From NCBI GenBank assembly GCA_937915285.1, contig CALDNG010000389.1:1-17608 (forward strand): 17,608 nucleotides of DNA, read 5' to 3'. Under the pieces are notes generated by a model that worked only from the letters and a program-made list of their open reading frames with translations, searched no databases and was not told the origin of the DNA. The stretch is from an uncultured Desulfomonile sp. Its GTDB lineage: Bacteria; Desulfobacterota; Desulfomonilia; Desulfomonilales; Desulfomonilaceae. Below are positions 13,477-17,608 of this stretch, one piece after another (within the stretch, counting starts at the first letter, position 1; each line of letters opens with the position of its first letter). The position numbers and the translations under genes were made by a program.

Positions 13477-14261
13477 CAATCCCAATCTCCCTTGATCTGG
13501 GGTTTTTCGTAAGGAAATTTAAATTCAGGCGGCTTGCCTGAGCTATCTATCCGGAATTTCTGTTCAAGCAGACTTTCGCCTCCCAGAGCTTTTTGGGAGT
13601 CAGCGGGTTCCTTTGTTTGACTCACATCGAAATGGGTCCTGGCCTTCCTGAAATAAAATCCCGCCTCATCAACACGCCCCATGCCGGTAGGAAAAACATT
13701 AATGGCCCGTCGAGGTCTGGTTGGACAGCGCTCGACGCAAATCCCACAACCAACGCATCCTTCAAGTATTACGGGATAGAGATTGTCTCTAAGCGTGATG
13801 GCCTTTTCCTGCAAAGGGCATACATTGTAGCAGGTGTTGCACAAAGCCCCAATTTTCTCCAGTGATTCATCCGGAATTACATCATGCTCCAAAAAGAGGT
13901 GGCTGTAGCATATTGACGGCTCAATCCTGGCTTTACCCATGGAAACCTTGGCAGGTACTTTCAGGTCCTTATCCAAAGCTCCAGTAGGACATAGTCTGCA
14001 GCACGCCATGCACAAATAGCAGGCCTTGGTTTCAGCAAAGACATAGGGTGTTCCTATGGTCGAACCAAGTCCAGCCCGCTTGATTGAATTATAGGGACAA
14101 ACCTCCATGCAACGATTACAACGAATACATAGGGCCATAAATCTCTGTTCATCGACTGCGCCAGGGGGCCTCAAACGGTTCATGGCAAAATCGTGGAACA
14201 ACTGATTCTGGCGGCTTGCCAAAATTCTCCTTAAAAAACTGAAAAAACCTTCTTCCAACAT
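13476..14261 (-). CDS. napG: NapG-like four-cluster ferredoxin
   Basis: A 261-residue protein with four 4Fe-4S motifs, counted from ATG 14261: CIRCNRCMEVCP (45-56), CYLCMACCRLCP (81-92), CNTCYNVCP (141-149) and CVGCGICVERCP (169-180). The phrase RLRPPGAVDEQRF before the first cluster is typical of NapG, which with NapH relays electrons towards NapA. NapG is normally exported by the Tat pathway. Here the N-terminus (MLEEGFFSFLRRILASRQNQ) has Arg-Arg but no hydrophobic stretch behind it, so export is unclear. A proline-rich tail (from about 220) follows the last cluster. GTG 14270 is an alternative start; GTGAG sits before the ATG. A TATAAT (14282-14287) upstream could give an internal promoter. 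Its stop overlaps the napH start. Confidence 0.86.
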   Translation of the reverse strand: MLEEGFFSFLRRILASRQNQLFHDFAMNRLRPPGAVDEQRFMALCIRCNRCMEVCPYNSIKRAGLGSTIGTPYVFAETKACYLCMACCRLCPTGALDKDLKVPAKVSMGKARIEPSICYSHLFLEHDVIPDESLEKIGALCNTCYNVCPLQEKAITLRDNLYPVILEGCVGCGICVERCPTRPRRAINVFPTGMGRVDEAGFYFRKARTHFDVSQTKEPADSQKALGGESLLEQKFRIDSSGKPPEFKFPYEKPQIKGDWD

Positions 14262-14281
14262 TCTACTCACTGGACATCAAG

Positions 14282-14287
14282 ATTATA
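14282..14287 (-). promoter_or_regulatory. Candidate internal -10 element before napG
   Basis: A perfect TATAAT on the minus strand lies 20 bases before the napG ATG, in the 67-base gap after napD. The -35 candidates (TAATCA or TTAATC, 17-18 base spacing) match only half the consensus. Confidence 0.3.
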
Positions 14288-14328
14288 TGCAAAGTTAAAC
14301 GCACTGATTAACGGAGGCAGACCGGGAA

Positions 14329-14598
14329 TCAGTCTGCGGACAGAACCTTCAACTGTTCTATCTCCTCCTCAAAATTGATATAGATGTGTCCAATATCTAT
14401 TATTTCGGGGATTTCAGCCCGGAGATATCTGCAGAATTTATCGAGTTCATCCTGGTTTTCCGCTTCAAAGTTCACGATCAATTCCGAGCCGGATTCGGAG
14501 GCCACCTGAAATGTGATTTGGTTGAACTCTGATAGTCTGCGCGTGACAAGACCTGAGTCCTGGGGGTTTACAAATATGGCGCTTCCGGTGATGACCAT
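14329..14598 (-). CDS. napD: NapD-like Tat-proofreading chaperone
   Basis: NapD is a small cytoplasmic ferredoxin-like-fold chaperone that binds the Tat signal of NapA and holds it back until the molybdenum cofactor and Fe-S cluster are in place. This 89-residue protein has the expected pattern: an opening strand (VITGSAIFVNP), a helix (GLVTRRLSEF), the strand pair FQVASESGSELIVNFEAEN, a helix (DELDKFCRYLRAEIPEI) and a last strand GHIYINFEEE. The frame is open to ATG 14619, but that start has only a pyrimidine-rich leader, whereas ATG 14598 follows AGGAAGG by six bases. The product lies directly after napA and before napG, as in napCMADGH operons. Sequence identity in the family is low, so the call leans partly on position. 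Confidence 0.82.
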   Translation of the reverse strand: MVITGSAIFVNPQDSGLVTRRLSEFNQITFQVASESGSELIVNFEAENQDELDKFCRYLRAEIPEIIDIGHIYINFEEEIEQLKVLSAD

Positions 14599-14604
14599 GC
14601 ACGG

Positions 14605-14611
14605 CCTTCCT
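14605..14611 (-). promoter_or_regulatory. Ribosome binding site that fixes the napD start
   Basis: AGGAAGG on the minus strand, six bases before ATG 14598, argues against the longer frame starting at 14619. Confidence 0.7.
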
Positions 14612-14630
14612 GATAACATTAAGAAGAGAA

Positions 14631-14663
14631 GGGGCGCTCATTGCTATAAGCTACGAGCGCCCC
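14631..14663 (-). terminator. Strong hairpin between napA and napD (attenuator or mRNA-stabilising element)
   Basis: GGGGCGCTC (14631-14639) and GAGCGCCCC (14655-14663) form a perfect nine-base, GC-rich stem with a 15-base loop, in which GCT-TAT-AGC can form a small inner stem. On the minus strand it is followed by TTCTCTTCTT. The weak T-run suggests partial termination or protection of napA mRNA from 3' decay, rather than a full stop, since napD, napG and napH lie downstream without a clear promoter. Confidence 0.6.
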
Positions 14664-14683
14664 AACGGTTGTGGTTTTTCTAA

Positions 14684-17074
14684 TCACACTTTCACGGGAA
14701 AAGTCGCATTGACATCGTGAATGACCATCATGTCCGAGACATCTTTGGGATCACCAACACGCTCGAGTTTGACGGCGCATATTTTGAATTCGGGCTGTTT
14801 GGATCCCTCATCAAAAGCGTCTATTGTTACCCGGTTGATCATCCTGTCCCAATCCTGGTCGAACCATGGCACGAAAAGTATTCCTGGGAGAGAATTCTTC
14901 ACGACGTGGGCTGGCATTACGTTGAATCCTCTACGGGAAATTATTTTTACCATGTCCCCGTTACCGATTCCATAAGCCTCTGCGTCCTTTGGGTTAATCT
15001 CAACATACGCATTCGGCTTGGATCTGGCGATCTCTGGGACTCTCATGGTCATCGTTCCTGAATGCCATTGCTCAATGGTTCTTCCTGTTGTCAGAAAGAA
15101 GGGATATTCCTTGTCGGGTGGTTCTTCAGGTCCTTTGTAAGGCCTGAGAAAAACATTGGCCTTGCCTTCATGCTGCTTGTCACCATAGAAATAGATCATT
15201 GCGCTTGGAGGAACCTTTACGATTTCCGGCATGTCCATCAAGGGGTCGTGACCTCTTACATAACGTCTGGCAGTTCCAGGACTCTTCTCATTGGGACAGG
15301 GCCATTGCAGGCCTTCTTCCAACTCCAGCAGACGCGCCCTCGTCATTCCGTAAAGCGTATGTTCGGTCAACTTAACGCATTCGCGGTAGTCATCCCAAGC
15401 CATTGCGTAGGCCGCTGTCGCATCATCCATATTCCATGGTATGAGCTTCTCCAGTCCCATGCGCTTGGCGATCTGCGCTGCTATCCAAACATCGGATTTG
15501 GCCTCCCCTGGCGGATCGACACATTTGGATGTTAACTGGCTACGACGCTCTGAACAGCCGTAAACACCCCCCTTTTCATAAATAAATGCTGCCGGCAGAA
15601 TTATGTCAGCAAGCTGTGTGGTTCTGGTTGGAAAAATGTCGAGCACGACCAGGAATCCGTCCTTCATCCCCTTGAAATATTTTGGGGCATTAGGCAATGA
15701 TTGAGCGGGATTGGTAGTGCAAACCAGCATTGCTTTCAAAGGCTTGGACTGATCGTCTTCAGCCCCTAGTTTCGCAAACATCTCCATTGTATGGAAGCCG
15801 GGTTTGGGATCAATAGATCCGGCGGGTATTTTCCAGGACTTCTCACAATCCGCTCTCGCTGCTGCGTCGGTAACGGAACGAGTTCCAGGTAATAACTGGC
15901 ACAAAGACCCGGTTTCCCTGACACCGCCGCAGGCGTTGGGCTGACCGGTGATAGAGAATGAATCTGCCCCTTCCCGGCAGATATTTCCAGAAATCAGATG
16001 GAGATTGTGGATCAAATTGTTTGCCCATACGCCCCTTGTCCTCTGATTCAGGCCCATAGTCCACAAACTCATGCTTGGACCGTGAGAGCCGAATAGTCTG
16101 GCTGCTTCCCTGATATTGGCGGCAGGGCACCGGGTGATTTTTTCAACCGCTTCAGGAGTGAACTGTTCCAGGAAATCGGTATAAGCCTTGAAATCAACTA
16201 GTTGGGACCCAGTATTGAACCTGCAGAGATTGTCGATGTAGAATTTGTCGATCCAGCCATTTTTTACCAGTTCTCTGGCCATGCAGTGAAAAACGGCCAG
16301 ATCCGTGCCCGGATCAGCAGGTAGCCAGACGTCAGCTATCCTGGCAGTGGGTGTGAGTCTGGGTTCGCAGACGATGACCTTGATATTTTCTGGATCCTTC
16401 ATCTTTTGCCGGGCCACCCTTCTAAAAAGGATCGGGTGACATTCTGCAGTGTTTGAGCCAACCAGGAACAAAGTCTTGGCCTTTTCAATGTCGGCGTAAG
16501 ACCCAGCCGGCTCATCCGTGCCAAAAGTGGTTATGTAGCCGCCCACGGCAGAGGCCATGCACAGCCTAGGGTTTCCTTCTACCATGTTGGATTTGAAGCC
16601 ACCCTTCCAAAGCTTGTTGAAAGTATAGCTCTCTTCAGTCATACACTGGCCAGATCCATAATAGGCGACTGAATCCTTGCCAAATTTCTGGTGTAATTCC
16701 TTGAACTTGTTTGCTACTTTGTCCAGGGCTTCATCCCATGTCACGCGCTTGAATTTGTCATCCGCTCCCCGAACCATGGGATACTTCAGACGATCCGGAT
16801 GATACATACTGGTGTAGCCTTTGAAACCCTTGACGCAAAGGAACCCGAAGTTTGTCACGGCCTTTGGATTTCCACGAAGCCCGACAAGCTGTCCATTACG
16901 GACACCAGCATATATTCCACATCCTGTGCCACAAAATCTGCAGGTTCCCTTAATCCACTTGTCGACTTCTATTTCTTCCTGGGCCGACGCCGATTTGGCG
17001 AAAGGTATGTTCAAAGCTGCAGCGGCAAAACTGGCAGCCGATATCTTGATCATTTCTCTTCTGGATATGTTCAT
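14684..17074 (-). CDS. napA: Periplasmic nitrate reductase catalytic subunit, NapA
   Basis: NapA reduces nitrate to nitrite in the periplasm with a bis-MGD molybdenum centre and one 4Fe-4S cluster. The 796-residue precursor starts with a Tat signal (SRREMIK, hydrophobic core AASFAAAALNIPFA, likely cleavage after SASA). Cluster ligands are Cys45, Cys48, Cys52 and Cys80 in CRFCGTGCG and FLCVKG; Lys82 is the conserved electron-relay lysine. Cys172 in RLCMASAVGGY is the molybdenum ligand. Further NapA hallmarks are NQRTRGVWANNLIHNLHLIS, ITGQPNACGGVRE, LPAAFIYEKGGVYGCSERRS, TTGRTIEQWHSGTMTMRVPE and SKQPEFKICAVK. ATG 17074 is chosen because GGAGGA precedes it by six bases and the Tat motif follows; the frame is open further upstream. 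It lies 37 bases after napM. Confidence 0.95.
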   Translation of the reverse strand: MNISRREMIKISAASFAAAALNIPFAKSASAQEEIEVDKWIKGTCRFCGTGCGIYAGVRNGQLVGLRGNPKAVTNFGFLCVKGFKGYTSMYHPDRLKYPMVRGADDKFKRVTWDEALDKVANKFKELHQKFGKDSVAYYGSGQCMTEESYTFNKLWKGGFKSNMVEGNPRLCMASAVGGYITTFGTDEPAGSYADIEKAKTLFLVGSNTAECHPILFRRVARQKMKDPENIKVIVCEPRLTPTARIADVWLPADPGTDLAVFHCMARELVKNGWIDKFYIDNLCRFNTGSQLVDFKAYTDFLEQFTPEAVEKITRCPAANIREAARLFGSHGPSMSLWTMGLNQRTRGVWANNLIHNLHLISGNICREGADSFSITGQPNACGGVRETGSLCQLLPGTRSVTDAAARADCEKSWKIPAGSIDPKPGFHTMEMFAKLGAEDDQSKPLKAMLVCTTNPAQSLPNAPKYFKGMKDGFLVVLDIFPTRTTQLADIILPAAFIYEKGGVYGCSERRSQLTSKCVDPPGEAKSDVWIAAQIAKRMGLEKLIPWNMDDATAAYAMAWDDYRECVKLTEHTLYGMTRARLLELEEGLQWPCPNEKSPGTARRYVRGHDPLMDMPEIVKVPPSAMIYFYGDKQHEGKANVFLRPYKGPEEPPDKEYPFFLTTGRTIEQWHSGTMTMRVPEIARSKPNAYVEINPKDAEAYGIGNGDMVKIISRRGFNVMPAHVVKNSLPGILFVPWFDQDWDRMINRVTIDAFDEGSKQPEFKICAVKLERVGDPKDVSDMMVIHDVNATFPVKV

Positions 17075-17111
17075 CAAACTTCCTCCATGGCTTTCTGAGA
17101 ATTTAGGCAAA

Positions 17112-17608
17112 TTAGAATCCAGGCACGTTGAAACGATCAGCCCGGCCAGGAGAGAATTTTTCATATTGCTGAATCTTGTGCGCTGTAAACCAGTGAGATT
17201 TATGACAGTAGGAGCAGTTGGTTACAAGAGAAGCCGGAGGCATGTTGTGAACCTGTTCGGAATGGCAACCTATACAAACCGATTTGTCGGGTTTTGAACG
17301 GTAATTAAGAGCGTCCCCGTGGCATATCCCGCATTTGACATTGTTGATTCCATGCCTTGACGCCAGCCATTGATTGTAGTTAGCCGGTGTCTCCTTTTTA
17401 TGACATTCCATACAGTCCTGTTTGCCAAACTGAACCCTGTGGGCATCCGGTTTTTCGCCAGGAGCCAATGGTGGAGCTGTGAATTCTTTCCATTTGGGGT
17501 CCAATCCGCCCGGTTTAACGGAATTCTGAGGTCCAGTGTTCGGCGCCGGGTCCGCTGCCATTAAAGTTAGGGAAAGGCTGCAAATCATCCCAGCTATGAT
17601 CACGAAGT
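17112..17608 (-). CDS. napM: Tetraheme c-type cytochrome, NapM-like (5' end outside window)
   Basis: Four heme-binding motifs are present: CMECH, CGICH, CIGCH and CSYCH, in an exported protein of at least 165 residues. Further histidines (in DAHRVQF, ASRHGIN, QVHNMPP, KSHWF, TAHKIQ) can serve as distal ligands. The visible N-terminus FVIIAGMICSLSLTLMAAD is the end of a signal peptide; the frame stays open to the window edge, so the true start lies outside. Position directly before napA, size and heme number match NapM of Desulfovibrio desulfuricans, an electron carrier between the membrane quinol dehydrogenase (NapC, probably just outside the window) and NapA. Other small multiheme cytochromes of the NapC/NirT partner type are possible, but the context favours NapM. 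Confidence 0.88.
   Translation of the reverse strand, partial: FVIIAGMICSLSLTLMAADPAPNTGPQNSVKPGGLDPKWKEFTAPPLAPGEKPDAHRVQFGKQDCMECHKKETPANYNQWLASRHGINNVKCGICHGDALNYRSKPDKSVCIGCHSEQVHNMPPASLVTNCSYCHKSHWFTAHKIQQYEKFSPGRADRFNVPGF

Noticed and set aside
14317..14337. Inverted repeat GCAGAC/GTCTGC over the napD stop codon
   Set aside because: The stem is only six bases with a nine-base loop and no T-run on the minus strand; too weak to call a terminator.
15062..15535. Plus-strand frame of 157 codons inside napA
   Set aside because: It is antisense to a well-conserved part of napA and its translation shows no coherent domain.
16821..17297. Plus-strand frame of 158 codons over the napA start and napM
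   Set aside because: It is antisense to the Tat signal, the napM-napA gap and three heme motifs, all of which are clearly real on the other strand.

Overview
The window is 17.6 kb of compact bacterial DNA with moderate GC content and short intergenic gaps. It most likely comes from an anaerobic Gram-negative bacterium of the Desulfobacterota (former Deltaproteobacteria). That placement is an inference. It rests on a nap operon of the napM-A-D-G-H type described in Desulfovibrio desulfuricans, together with a heptose-type sugar nucleotidyltransferase, a LolD/MacB-like ABC ATPase, a B12-radical SAM protein and a FadH-type Fe-S flavoenzyme. No tRNA, rRNA, CRISPR array, transposase or integrase was seen, and no stretch longer than 300 bases lacks a gene.

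Layout. Positions 1-2459 (minus strand, read right to left) hold a 62-codon unknown gene with a near-leaderless promoter, a membrane-anchored nuclease-fold protein whose catalytic residues are lost, purD, and the 5' part of a PAS-domain protein that runs off the left edge. Positions 2620-3372 (plus) hold an orphan ABC ATPase. Positions 3451-5859 (minus) form a likely operon: single-domain response regulator, ThiF/MoeB-type E1-like enzyme, HddC-type sugar-1-phosphate nucleotidyltransferase, then a small possible winged-helix protein. Positions 6029-6622 (plus) encode a secreted proline-rich unknown. Positions 6695-6985 (minus) encode a two-helix membrane protein with a SEC-C zinc motif.

Positions 7177-12509 (plus) are a three-gene run: a GTG-started B12-binding radical SAM protein of 798 residues, a crotonase-family protein with dienoyl-CoA-isomerase-like acidic residues, and a TTG-started 2,4-dienoyl-CoA-reductase-like flavoenzyme. 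A candidate terminator follows. The last two products would act on unsaturated acyl-CoAs; the job of the radical SAM protein is unknown.

Positions 12637-17608 (minus) hold napM (cut by the right edge), napA, napD, napG and napH, a periplasmic nitrate reductase system. NapH and NapG would pass electrons from quinol towards the NapM tetraheme cytochrome and the NapA molybdenum site, and NapD would act as the NapA maturation chaperone.

The most unusual element is the radical SAM protein. Its C-terminal half contains a stretch that reads like the FKBP-type peptidyl-prolyl isomerase domain of trigger factor (about residues 508-600), followed by TPR-like helices. I know of no described protein with this domain combination. 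Other points of note are the catalytically dead nuclease fold beside purD, a NapG without a visible Tat signal, a strong hairpin between napA and napD, and the response regulator/E1-like/nucleotidyltransferase operon.
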